Shown here: positions 1 through 6,885 of the stretch, piece after piece | How positions within the stretch are numbered: the stretch's first letter is position 1 | Layout of the letters: each line of letters opens with the position of its first letter | Source of the DNA: Lachnospiraceae bacterium UBA3826 | GTDB taxonomy: Bacteria; Bacillota; Clostridia; Lachnospirales; Lachnospiraceae | Length of the DNA: 21,389 bases | NCBI GenBank assembly: GCA_002393095.1 | Contig: DGII01000032.1 | Span: 1 to 21,389 of the forward strand | Direction of reading: 5' to 3' | Position numbers and translations under genes: made by a program | The notes under the pieces: generated by a model | Databases searched by the model: none | The model's input: only the letters and a program-made list of their open reading frames with translations | Told to the model about the DNA's origin: nothing

Positions 1-157
1 TGAATTCCCTCATCCATTCGGGATCATTCTTCTCATCGGATATCTGCCTGACTATATCCTCTGTCAGCCCCTCCTTAACCTTGTAGGCATCTTTATCTTC
101 GAATCTGAAGTCGTACAGACTTCTGTCTATATCATCTACCTGTGTCTTTTCTTTCAT
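1..157 (-). CDS. sufB: Fe-S cluster assembly scaffold SufB (5' part only)
   Basis: The first 52 codons of a gene that runs off the left edge. The translation begins MKEKTQVDDIDRSLYDF and continues with acidic, lysine-rich sequence ending DPEWMREF, the usual N-terminus of Firmicute SufB just before the beta-helix core. SufB is the cytosolic scaffold on which the SufBCD complex builds iron-sulfur clusters. The ATG (157-155) follows GGAATGGAGA by about six bases. It lies 27 bases downstream of the sufC stop, so the two genes are almost certainly one operon. The catalytic part, and any sufD, sufS or sufU, lies outside the window. Confidence 0.9.
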   Translation of the reverse strand, partial: MKEKTQVDDIDRSLYDFRFEDKDAYKVKEGLTEDIVRQISDEKNDPEWMREF

Positions 158-184
158 AAAAAGTCTCCATTCCGGCACCTGTTG

Positions 185-931
185 TTACTGTTCCTGCAGG
201 AATCTCTCGAAACCGTCTCTGTTGATCTCATCTATCAATCCGGCATCACCCTCTGCCACGATCCTGCCGTCTACAAGCACATGAGTCCTGTCAACCTTAA
301 GCGCTTCAAGTATCCTTGTGCTATGGGTGATTATAAGCAATGCTCCGCCTACCTGCTTCTTATACTCTTCCACTCCCTTAGACACCACATGAACCGCATC
401 CACATCAAGTCCTGAATCGGTCTCATCAAGAATGGCAAGCCTTGGTCGCAGCATAAGCAGTTGCAGTATCTCAGACTTCTTCTTCTCTCCACCTGAGAAG
501 CCAACATTAAGGTCCCTGTCTGCATATGAAGGGTCCATCTGGAGCACTTCCATAGTCTCTTTAAGCTTCTTCTTAAAATCCCACAGCTTGATACGTTCTC
601 CTGTGTGGAGCTCCAATGCTGTCTTGATAAAGTTGCTTAATGTGATCCCCGGAATCTCTATAGGATTCTGAAAGGTCAGGAAAAGTCCTTTCTTAACGAT
701 CTTGTCCGTATCCTCGCCTGTAATGTCCTCACCGCCAAAGCTTATGCTTCCGCCTGTGACCTCATATCCCGGATCTCCTATTATGACAGAGCCCAGTGTG
801 GACTTACCCGCACCGTTGGGTCCCATTATCACATGTACTTCTCCTTCTCCCACATTAAGATCTACTCCGTGAAGTATCTCTTTATCCTCTATTCCTGCCT
901 TAAGGCCCTTAATGCTTAAAAGTTCGCTCAC
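185..931 (-). CDS. sufC: Fe-S cluster assembly ATPase SufC
   Basis: A 248-aa ABC-type ATPase, the usual SufC length. It energises the SufBCD scaffold in the cytosol; it is not a transporter ATPase and has no membrane partner here. Visible motifs are Walker A GPNGAGKST at residues 37-45, a signature FSGGEKKKSE near 145, and Walker B followed by LDETDSGLDVDAV. The last is the SufC form of the D-loop; most homologues read DEIDSGLD. A His switch is present in ITHSTR. The start is preceded by GGAGGGATCAAGGTG. It sits 12 bases after the DUF134 gene and 27 before sufB, giving the operon DUF134-sufC-sufB. Confidence 0.96.
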   Translation of the reverse strand: MSELLSIKGLKAGIEDKEILHGVDLNVGEGEVHVIMGPNGAGKSTLGSVIIGDPGYEVTGGSISFGGEDITGEDTDKIVKKGLFLTFQNPIEIPGITLSNFIKTALELHTGERIKLWDFKKKLKETMEVLQMDPSYADRDLNVGFSGGEKKKSEILQLLMLRPRLAILDETDSGLDVDAVHVVSKGVEEYKKQVGGALLIITHSTRILEALKVDRTHVLVDGRIVAEGDAGLIDEINRDGFERFLQEQ

Positions 932-943
932 CTTGATCCCTCC

Positions 944-1372
944 TTATTTCCTAGAGCATGCAGTATTACGCGCAACCACACACATACCGCCATCATCCGT
1001 ACTGCCACAGCCTCCGCCACAGGCTCCCACACAGTTGACCTTACCGTCACATACGGATACACTTCCTCCGTCTATCACCAGTTCCTTGCCGTTTATTATC
1101 ATGTCAGAAAGCTTGAATCTGGCTCTTTCATATATCTCCGTAGCTGTGGTCCTTGATATGCCCATATGGGCGGCGCACTGCTCATGAGTCCTTCCGAGAT
1201 AGTCAATAAGCCTGATGGCCTCATATTCATCAAGGCTTAATACAACCCTGCGTTCATTGACGTAAGCAGTATTACCGCTTAATCTGTCACTGCCTTCCTT
1301 GCCTTCATGTGTACCGAAGAGTCTGAACCTCGGTACTACACATATCTTTCTGCTTCTCGCCGGTCTAGCCAT
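944..1372 (-). CDS. DUF134/UPF0251 DNA-binding protein with Cys-rich tail
   Basis: A 142-aa protein beginning MARPARSRKICVVPRFRLFG, the hallmark of the DUF134 (UPF0251) family. Residues about 45-90 form a helix-turn-helix resembling sigma-70 region 4 (LSLDEYEAIRLIDYLGRTHEQ then GISRTTATEIYERAR). The tail after residue 105 is cysteine- and glycine-rich, with Cys at 108, 114, 118, 122, 131 and 139, besides Cys11 and Cys66. Such a tail could hold a metal or Fe-S cluster. The gene is first in the operon with sufC and sufB and lies behind a promoter covered by palindromes, so an Fe-S- or metal-sensing autoregulator of the suf operon is a reasonable inference. No function is established by sequence alone. 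The start follows GGAGGGAAAG. Confidence 0.9.
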   Translation of the reverse strand: MARPARSRKICVVPRFRLFGTHEGKEGSDRLSGNTAYVNERRVVLSLDEYEAIRLIDYLGRTHEQCAAHMGISRTTATEIYERARFKLSDMIINGKELVIDGGSVSVCDGKVNCVGACGGGCGSTDDGGMCVVARNTACSRK

Positions 1373-1412
1373 CTTTCCCTCCGATCCGGATACAATGTAT
1401 CATATCTCGTTT

Positions 1413-1426
1413 TCGACATATGTCGA
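1413..1426. promoter_or_regulatory. 14-bp perfect palindrome at the -10 box (operator candidate)
   Basis: TCGACATATGTCGA is its own reverse complement. It touches the last base of the -10 box and extends downstream over the expected transcription start. The half-site GACATAT recurs in the inverted repeat at 1440-1472, which argues for one dimeric regulator binding both. Confidence 0.65.
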
Positions 1427-1453
1427 TTATAACTCATAAAAAAAATATGTCAA
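1426..1453 (-). promoter_or_regulatory. Consensus sigma-A promoter of the DUF134-suf operon
   Basis: On the minus strand TTGACA (1453-1448) is followed after 16 bases by TATAAT (1431-1426), both perfect hexamers. The -10 box is about 54 bases upstream of the DUF134 ATG. The -35 lies inside a 13-bp inverted repeat and the -10 abuts a 14-bp palindrome, which suggests repression. Confidence 0.85.
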
Positions 1454-1472
1454 TATACATGACATATTTTTT
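1440..1472. promoter_or_regulatory. 13-bp perfect inverted repeat over the -35 box
   Basis: AAAAAATATGTCA and TGACATATTTTTT are exact reverse complements separated by seven bases. The left arm contains most of the -35 hexamer. The half-site TGACATAT matches the one at 1413-1426. It could in principle act as a hairpin, but the promoter overlap makes an operator likelier. Confidence 0.65.
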
Positions 1473-1529
1473 ATAAAGTGTTAAGAATCCACGTCAGGCT
1501 GTCGATATATAGAATATAAAATCAAAGAT

Positions 1530-1568
1530 AAAGACGCAGGCTGATAGGATTCTACGGTCTGCGTCTTT
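1530..1568 (-). terminator. Hairpin downstream of the zinc-peptidase gene
   Basis: A perfect 10-bp stem (AAAGACGCAG with CTGCGTCTTT) encloses a 19-base loop. It lies about 60 bases beyond the stop of the minus-strand peptidase gene. Read on the minus strand it is followed by ATCTTTGATTTT, a weak U-rich tail, so a terminator is probable but not strong. Confidence 0.5.
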
Positions 1569-1627
1569 CCAATTATCCGCATCATCATTAATCATCTGCG
1601 CCCTGTATTGACAGGACTTCTGACGTA

Positions 1628-2341
1628 TCAACGCCTGCTTCTTCTGCCGTTAAGCATAAGCAGTCTCATAAGCTGAAGTACTGCGGACGCTGCTGCCGCC
1701 ACATAGGTAAGTGCCGCCGCGATCAGCATCTTCCTTGCTCCACCAAGTTCCTTACCCTCTAAGATATTCTCTCTTGCTATCACTTCAAGTGCCCTTCTGC
1801 TGGCATCTATCTCCACGGGAAGCGTAACTATCTGGAAGAGTATGGCAAGGGAGAATACCCATATGCCTATAGTGGCCACGCTGAAGACACCACCGCCTCT
1901 CATCGGGAAATCCAGTCCGAAGTACCAGCCAAGCAAAATGATCGGTATGCCCAACTTAGAGCCGATATTGGCATACGGCACAAGCGCACTCCTGAATCTT
2001 AAAGGCGCATACCCTTCCTTATGCTGGATGGCATGTCCGCATTCGTGAGCAGCTACCGCAGCAGAAGCAATGGTGGCTGTTCTGTATACACCATCCGACA
2101 GACACACCCGCTTATTCCTCGGATCATAATGATCCGTAAGGCTGCCTGCTACCTGTCCTATGCCTACTCCCTGCAGGTTCTCATACCTTATTATCATCTC
2201 CGCAACCTGCTCGCCCGTATATCCGTTACTGTTATGCATGAATTTATACTTATTATATGTAAGGTGCAGATATCCGCTTGCTGCAAGGGTAATGACTGCT
2301 CCCAGTATTAAATATATATATGTCGAATCAAAGTAATACAT
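1628..2341 (-). CDS. YugP-type membrane zinc metallopeptidase
   Basis: A 237-aa protein starting MYYFDSTYIYLILGAVITL, the conserved beginning of the Zn_peptidase_2 (YugP) family. The first helix (about residues 7-23) is a membrane anchor. The zinc motif AAHECGHAIQH puts the ligands and catalytic Glu at H99, E100 and H103. At least two further hydrophobic segments follow (about 130-150 and 160-180), and another lies near the C-terminus. A longer frame starts 30 bases upstream, but I chose this ATG because GAGAGG sits eight bases before it and because the family begins here. The gene stands alone, with a hairpin downstream. Its substrate in the cell is not known. Confidence 0.9.
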   Translation of the reverse strand: MYYFDSTYIYLILGAVITLAASGYLHLTYNKYKFMHNSNGYTGEQVAEMIIRYENLQGVGIGQVAGSLTDHYDPRNKRVCLSDGVYRTATIASAAVAAHECGHAIQHKEGYAPLRFRSALVPYANIGSKLGIPIILLGWYFGLDFPMRGGGVFSVATIGIWVFSLAILFQIVTLPVEIDASRRALEVIARENILEGKELGGARKMLIAAALTYVAAAASAVLQLMRLLMLNGRRSRR

Positions 2342-2371
2342 CTTCTTAGCCTCTCTAATCTCTAATTCCAT

Positions 2372-2708
2372 TCATTATATCTGCCGTCACTGTGCCATAT
2401 CCGATAATGACACCCTTTGTCATATGCTCATGGAGCGATACATCGGATGACCTGTACCGGACGGATATATTATAACGCAGTTATATATAATAATACCATT
2501 AAAATTCTATATCTAATGCTTAAAAGAGACTTAAACCTCAGAATATTACAGAATAACACAAAATGTCACAGCGTAATCACTGATACATTCTTTGGTAATA
2601 TTGCACAATTTTAGTCTGGTGTAATTGTATATTTTAACTAAATAAGTGTTTTTAATTTTCATAATAGGCAATTTTTACAAAATTAAGGTCCTTAGCTTGA
2701 AATTTATG
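2372..2708. other. Intergenic stretch without a recognisable gene
   Basis: About 340 AT-rich bases between the zinc peptidase and the small-gene promoter. A TATAAT (minus strand, about 2475-2470) could be the -10 box for the peptidase, but no convincing -35 stands 16-18 bases before it. I see no RNA gene, no repeat family and no supported coding sequence. Confidence 0.5.
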
Positions 2709-2750
2709 TCAACTATTTTAGTTGATTTTAGTAAATGCGGGTGTTATATT
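2709..2750 (+). promoter_or_regulatory. Promoter with overlapping 7-bp palindrome
   Basis: TTGATT (2722-2727) and TATATT (2745-2750) are spaced by 17 bases and precede the 55-aa gene. TCAACTA (2709-2715) and TAGTTGA (2719-2725) form a perfect inverted repeat with a 3-base centre that covers the first four bases of the -35 box, a typical operator position. Confidence 0.6.
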
Positions 2751-2782
2751 ACGATAAACCCAAAAGAAAGGAGGAACAATCC

Positions 2783-2950
2783 ATGAACTACATAATCAGT
2801 TGTAATGACGGAAGCTTTTTTGCAGGTTGGGGAATACTCGGTGAAGAAAAATACGTAACGGATCGTAATCTTGCATACCGGATGTATTCGGCCATAGCAG
2901 ACAAAACTATCGGCAAACTTCAGAAAAAAGCGGTCGTGGAGCTCTTCTAG
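2783..2950 (+). CDS. Free-standing 55-aa protein of unknown function
   Basis: A small acidic-to-neutral protein beginning MNYIISCNDGSFFAGW and ending KKAVVELF. I do not recognise it. A beta-strand/Gly start, a central DRNLAYRMYSAIADK helix and a final beta strand suggest a small folded alpha/beta domain, not a membrane peptide. Similar layouts (aromatic strand, helix with A..Y/A..M, short strand) occur in small phage-type or housekeeping orphans. The ATG is chosen because AAAGGAGG (2767-2774) stands eight bases upstream; the frame stays open another 48 bases but has no ribosome site there. It has its own promoter and a strong terminator whose loop contains the stop codon, so it is a monocistronic unit and very likely expressed. 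Confidence 0.75.
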   Translation: MNYIISCNDGSFFAGWGILGEEKYVTDRNLAYRMYSAIADKTIGKLQKKAVVELF

Positions 2951-2966
2951 TCCACGGCCGTTTTTC
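2926..2966 (+). terminator. Strong intrinsic terminator overlapping the small gene
   Basis: A 15-bp stem (2926-2940 with 2951-2965, two G-U pairs) holds a 10-base loop and ends in TTTTTCTT. The stop codon of the 55-aa gene (2948-2950) lies inside the loop, so the last codons are part of the stem. Confidence 0.88.
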
Positions 2967-2987
2967 TTATACAGAATTTATGATATA

Positions 2988-3012
2988 ATAAACCGTCCGG
3001 TGGACGGTTTAT
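2988..3012. repeat. Perfect 11-bp inverted repeat upstream of the HAD gene
   Basis: ATAAACCGTCC and GGACGGTTTAT flank a 3-base centre. No U-tract follows, so it is not a standard terminator. It lies directly after a TATAAT-like hexamer (2984-2989) and 72 bases before the HAD start, which suits an operator or a 5'-leader hairpin. Confidence 0.6.
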
Positions 3013-3084
3013 CCCGCCGGCAAAAGTAGGATACTGATATATAATAACCCAACTAAAGGCAACAGTCAGGAGCATAACATACTC

Positions 3085-3747
3085 ATGGGAATGATCTTCG
3101 ATCTGGATGGTACTCTGTCCGATACACTCGATTCAATATCATACAGCGCCAATCTTGCTCTAAGGATGCTGGGACTTGCACCCTTTGATAAGGATCGCTT
3201 CCGCTACTTCGTAGGAGACGGAGCTGATGAGCTTGTAAGGCGTATGCTTATTGCTGATGGTGACGCTTCTTGCAGCCGCTATGATGAGCTTAGGGCAGCA
3301 TATCGCAAGACCTTCTCCGAGCACGCAGACTACAACATCAGAGCCTATGAAGGTATGCCGGAGACCTTAAGGGAGTTAAAGGCAAGAGATATTAAGCTAG
3401 CCGTTCTCTCCAACAAGCCTCACAGACAGGCTGTTGAGGTGGTTCATAAGCTCTATGGCGAAGACATCTTCATGCATATTCAGGGCAACGTGAAGGATAT
3501 GCCCCGTAAACCCGCGCCTGACGGAGCGCTTCTTATTGCGGATGTCTTCAAAGAAAAGCCTGAAGACATTATCTATGTGGGCGATACATCCACAGATATG
3601 AAGACCGGCAAGGCCGCAGGCATGTTCACTGTCGGTGTACTCTGGGGATTCAGAGACAGACAGGAACTTGAGGATAATCACGCCGATGCCATCATCTCAA
3701 GTCCCCGTGAATTGGTCGATCTGTACTTCAACCGGTATTCCGAATAA
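3085..3747 (+). CDS. HAD-family hydrolase, phosphoglycolate-phosphatase-like
   Basis: A 220-aa cytosolic HAD phosphatase of the Gph/PGMB type. Motif I is FDLDGTL (nucleophile Asp6, acid/base Asp8). A helical cap follows (about 15-85), then motif II LAVLSNKPH, motif III Lys in RKPAPD, and motif IV VGDTSTDMKTGKAAG. All four are intact, so it should be active; the natural substrate (2-phosphoglycolate, beta-phosphoglucose, a nucleotide or another small phosphoester) cannot be read from sequence. AGGAG stands 12 bases before the ATG, rather far, but no better start codon is present and the family begins here. It converges on the radical-SAM remnant, with only 13 bases between the stops. Confidence 0.88.
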   Translation: MGMIFDLDGTLSDTLDSISYSANLALRMLGLAPFDKDRFRYFVGDGADELVRRMLIADGDASCSRYDELRAAYRKTFSEHADYNIRAYEGMPETLRELKARDIKLAVLSNKPHRQAVEVVHKLYGEDIFMHIQGNVKDMPRKPAPDGALLIADVFKEKPEDIIYVGDTSTDMKTGKAAGMFTVGVLWGFRDRQELEDNHADAIISSPRELVDLYFNRYSE

Positions 3748-3760
3748 GCATTATACAGAC

Positions 3761-4153
3761 TTAACGGGCAAGCAGTGCCTCCACTTCTTCCCTCTTCTCA
3801 TACAGCACACACCCTCCCGCGTGGTCATCCGCCTCATCGAATATCTTAAGCCATTCCTCACCCTTAAGCTGGCTTACGGGCGCTTCATCCGTTGTAGCAT
3901 GATTACAGCGTGAATAACAGCCGGCACAATGCAGGTTGCAGTTGCTTGTTATGCTGGCTATTAAGAACGGCGGTATGTGTTCGCCATTCTTCTCAGCCTC
4001 CTTACGTTTCTTAGAAGCTGTCTTACTGGCTGCGGCGAATTTTACCATGTACAGACTCTCCTTGGGATTCTTAAGAGTAGCCCTCATAGCATCCCTTACC
4101 ACGGTCTCAACACCCTTAGTCATATACTCCTGTATATCGAATTCTTTATCCAT
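3761..4153 (-). pseudogene. Radical-SAM protein with its core deleted in frame
   Basis: A 130-aa open frame whose two ends belong to a larger radical-SAM family. Residues 1-109 carry the usual N-terminal helix (DIQEYMTKGVETVVRDAM) and the cluster motif CNLHCAGC with C72, C76 and C79. The frame then jumps from IFDEADD straight into HAGGCVLYEKREEVEALL, which I recognise as the C-terminal tail of the same family, usually about 300 residues further on. The barrel, the SAM-binding GGEP motif and the substrate region are therefore missing. Either this is a deletion, perhaps between short GATGA-type repeats, or an assembly error. The ATG follows GAGG by seven bases. It lies 49 bases after the nitroreductase stop, probably the same transcript. 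Confidence 0.75.
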
Positions 4154-4202
4154 TGTCAAACCTCATACCTTCCTGCCGTTCCTTACACCGCCTCATTCCT
4201 AT

Positions 4203-5015
4203 CTACTTCAATACATAGGTTGCGATATACTCCGTATCCGCTGGATGGATAAGATCGGGCTCATTGATTTCGAACACCGGTGAATAACCTGTTGCCTTGG
4301 CACCGAGCTCAAAGTGATACAGGGCTATTCCCATATCTATCTTCTGCATATCAAAGCCTGTGCTGTCTGTATATCCCTTACTCTTCTTCTCATAAAAGTG
4401 AATCCTTTCACCGGTCCTTACAAGTCTCCAAGGCTGCTTATTCACTGCGGAAGGTGCCCACCTTACCATTTCATATGCATCCTTAAGTTCACCTTCTTCA
4501 GTCTCAGTGACCGGTCTGTCAAAGCTGTCCATGAAAAAGAGTTCATTGGCTTTAAGCCTTGAATCTGCTCTGATACCCTTGCGCATCAGCATTTCCTTGA
4601 CAGAACGCTTATCCGCGGCATGGCCTAACGGAGACACACAAGGCATCACCTCATCACTGCCCAGCTCCATTGCCTTCTCGAAGGCTTCCCTGTTCATTGT
4701 CCCTCCGATCATCACGCTGCCTAGACCGAGTGAGCTCGCATATAACAGAAGCTTCTCAAAGGAATATCCGAAGGCTTCCTCCGAATGCGGCATACGTCTT
4801 AGCTTCCCCGCAATATATGTTACGCCACCTGCTATGACGGGGGATGTAAGTCCATACTCATTAGCATCAAGAACCCGGTACTCAACGGGAATAACATACG
4901 GATTGGTGCATTGTGGCATATAATCCGTTATTGACTTCTTATCTTCTTCACTTAGACTGTTACCATCATATGTGCGGACACTTTTCCTCTGCATTATCAG
5001 TTCTTTATCAGTCAT
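4203..5015 (-). CDS. Nitroreductase-family flavoprotein
   Basis: A 270-aa FMN-dependent oxidoreductase of the putative TM-nitroreductase group. It opens with the substrate/FMN motif MQRKSVRTYDGNSL, where RRSVR is usual. The centre has LLYASSLGLGSVMIGGTMNR, and the C-terminal half has MVRWAPSAVNKQPWRLV, a second nitroreductase-type FMN-contact segment, as in the double-domain members of this group. NAD(P)H donors are usual for the family; the acceptor is unknown. The start is clear, with GGGAGG seven bases before the ATG. The next gene downstream is the truncated radical-SAM gene. No signal peptide or membrane segment is visible. Confidence 0.85.
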   Translation of the reverse strand: MTDKELIMQRKSVRTYDGNSLSEEDKKSITDYMPQCTNPYVIPVEYRVLDANEYGLTSPVIAGGVTYIAGKLRRMPHSEEAFGYSFEKLLLYASSLGLGSVMIGGTMNREAFEKAMELGSDEVMPCVSPLGHAADKRSVKEMLMRKGIRADSRLKANELFFMDSFDRPVTETEEGELKDAYEMVRWAPSAVNKQPWRLVRTGERIHFYEKKSKGYTDSTGFDMQKIDMGIALYHFELGAKATGYSPVFEINEPDLIHPADTEYIATYVLK

Positions 5016-5088
5016 TCTATATCCTCCCGACTCTGTATTGTAATAATATTGTTTGCTATTTTATTGTACACAATTTATTCTAGTATAA

Positions 5089-5114
5089 AAAGAAGCCTCT
5101 GTCAAGGCTTCTTT
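5089..5114 (-). terminator. Intrinsic terminator of the peptidase/ECF-S operon
   Basis: A perfect 10-bp stem (AAAGAAGCCT with AGGCTTCTTT) encloses a 6-base loop. On the minus strand it runs into TTTTTATA and lies 27 bases beyond the ECF-S stop codon. Confidence 0.88.
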
Positions 5115-5140
5115 GTTATTTCTTTTTAATTTAAGGCTGT

Positions 5141-5686
5141 TCACTCCATATTAAAATTAGCCTTCTTAAGCAATATCGCCGCCGCTATGGCTGTGATAAG
5201 ACAGGTGATGGCCTGTGCGATATTGGTGAATACGGACGGTACTGCTGCCGCAAAGCCTTTGCCGAGGATCAGTGCTTTATAGAAGAAGTAGCCTGTGATC
5301 ATAATAAGCTCCGCAGCTACTCCCGATATCACATGCGCTGCGATCCACTTAACTCTGCTTTCCTCTGTAAAATGTCTTCCCGCCCTGCCGATAAGTACCG
5401 ATGCCACAAGTGCCATAAGGAACTTGATGATAAAGGTTCCCGGTACATAATACGCATATCCGGCAAGCAGATCGGCAAGAGCCGACCCTACTCCTGCTGC
5501 CAGAGCTCCGTACACTCCTCCTATCTGCCATGCCGATAAAAGAACCGCTGTGTCACCTATATTGACATAGCCCACGGCTCCGATGGACGGCACTCTTATT
5601 ACCATTGTTGCGATACATGTGATCGCTGCCATAAGTGCACAATACACTGTCTTAGTCTGTGATACGTTTTTAACTTTTCTGCTCAT
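5141..5686 (-). CDS. ECF transporter S component (membrane substrate binder)
   Basis: A 181-aa integral membrane protein with about five or six hydrophobic helices. It shows the S-component pattern: an N-terminal TVYCALMAAITCIATM helix carrying the small-residue face for docking to EcfT, then the loop YVNIGDTAVLLSAW, then GALAAGVGSALADLLAGYAYYVPGTFIIK. Such proteins bind a vitamin or other micronutrient and work with a shared EcfAA'T module, which is not in this window. The substrate cannot be assigned. AGGAGG lies six bases before the ATG. The start overlaps the end of the upstream peptidase gene by 17 bases, so the two are co-transcribed and probably translationally coupled. A terminator follows. 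Confidence 0.85.
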   Translation of the reverse strand: MSRKVKNVSQTKTVYCALMAAITCIATMVIRVPSIGAVGYVNIGDTAVLLSAWQIGGVYGALAAGVGSALADLLAGYAYYVPGTFIIKFLMALVASVLIGRAGRHFTEESRVKWIAAHVISGVAAELIMITGYFFYKALILGKGFAAAVPSVFTNIAQAITCLITAIAAAILLKKANFNME

Positions 5687-6815
5687 GGTTTTCCTCCTGT
5701 CTGGGTGATTGCATCATCATTTCCTTTATTATCTCCGTCACCTTAGCCATATCTCCTACGAAGGTATACTCATCCGTCGTATGTATATTCCACATGGCAT
5801 TGGCTATAGTGATCCCGTCTATCCCCTTCTGTCTTAATATGTTACAGTCACTTCCCCCGAATGATATCTCCGGTGCAAAAGCTATACCCTTATCCTCAAT
5901 GACTTTCCTGTATCCGTATAGTGCCGGCGAATCATCGGGGACTCTGTACGCCTTAAGATGTATATCATACTCAAGAGCGCTCTGTCCGCCGTAAGCCTTG
6001 GCCTGTGAGTAGAACGCTTCTCTTATCTCATCAAGTGTCTCTAAAGCCTTATCATGTATCTGGCTTCGTATCTCACCTTTTATCTTAACTGTATCCGGCA
6101 CGACATTCGTCGCTATCCCACCTTCTATCACCCCCACAGCCAGCGTCGTATCCTCATCCTTTCTTCCTACCGGAAGAGTTGCAATGGCTTTGGAGGCTAT
6201 CACAATGGCATTTACACCCTTTTCGGGTTCAAATCCCGCATGACTGGCCTTTCCCTTTACTTCTATTTCAAAAGATATAAGTGTGGGCTCCGTTACTGTT
6301 ACGGAACCGATATCTCCGGCTCTGTCAAGTATATATGCTCTGTCAGCCTTTATCCTGTCAAAGTCAAAAGCACTTGCACCCACACAGTAAGCTTCCTCGG
6401 CTACCGTAAAAAGCACCTCGATACTGCGGTGACCGATTCCTTCTTCCCTTATCTCCTCTACGGCTTCAAGTATCTCTGCTATTCCTGCCGCATCATCGGC
6501 TCCAAGCACAGTTGTCCCGTCACTTGTGACACTTCCGTCAGGATGCAGTATCGCCTTTTTACCTTCTCCCGGCTTAACGGTATCCATATGCGCCATGAAA
6601 AGTATCGCATCGCCATCTCCTGAAAGCACTGCATGTATATTGCCCGCATCAGAGCCTGTTACGGAAGCACTTTCATCTTCGTACACCGCAAAGCCGTTAG
6701 CTTCAAGCTTAGCCTTAAGCGCATCCGCCATCTTGCGTTCACCGTATGTAAGCGAATCGATCTCAACCAGTTCCTTAAATGTCTTAAAAAGTCTTTCTTT
6801 GTTGACCTTACTCAT
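5670..6815 (-). CDS. PepT-like M20 metallopeptidase
   Basis: A 381-aa cytosolic di-zinc aminopeptidase of the peptidase-T-like branch of M20. Zinc ligands and catalytic residues appear in order: MAHMDTV (H76, D78), GADDAAG (bridging D107), VAEEAYCVGA (catalytic E140 and ligand E141), a Cys/Asp pair in ILDRAGDIG, and the final His in WNIHTTDEY. Residues about 185-300 form the dimerisation lid (KGKASHAGFEPEKGVNAI). It releases N-terminal residues from short peptides. The start has AAGGGG about seven bases upstream. The gene heads a two-gene operon with the overlapping ECF-S gene. Its upstream neighbour is the end of the catabolic cluster; I see no clear terminator between them. Confidence 0.9.
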   Translation of the reverse strand: MSKVNKERLFKTFKELVEIDSLTYGERKMADALKAKLEANGFAVYEDESASVTGSDAGNIHAVLSGDGDAILFMAHMDTVKPGEGKKAILHPDGSVTSDGTTVLGADDAAGIAEILEAVEEIREEGIGHRSIEVLFTVAEEAYCVGASAFDFDRIKADRAYILDRAGDIGSVTVTEPTLISFEIEVKGKASHAGFEPEKGVNAIVIASKAIATLPVGRKDEDTTLAVGVIEGGIATNVVPDTVKIKGEIRSQIHDKALETLDEIREAFYSQAKAYGGQSALEYDIHLKAYRVPDDSPALYGYRKVIEDKGIAFAPEISFGGSDCNILRQKGIDGITIANAMWNIHTTDEYTFVGDMAKVTEIIKEMMMQSPRQEENHEQKS

Positions 6816-6885
6816 CCTGTATCCCCTTAATTAATATAACTGTGTTTTTCAAGCGATAATCATTCAGGCCATAAAATACTTGCAA

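Noticed and set aside
3022..3034. 13-base AAAAGTAGGATAC, found in reverse at 16602-16614 in the ABC importer promoter
   Set aside because: A single shared word, not placed on a clear promoter near 3022; it may be chance. Only a genome-wide motif search would decide.
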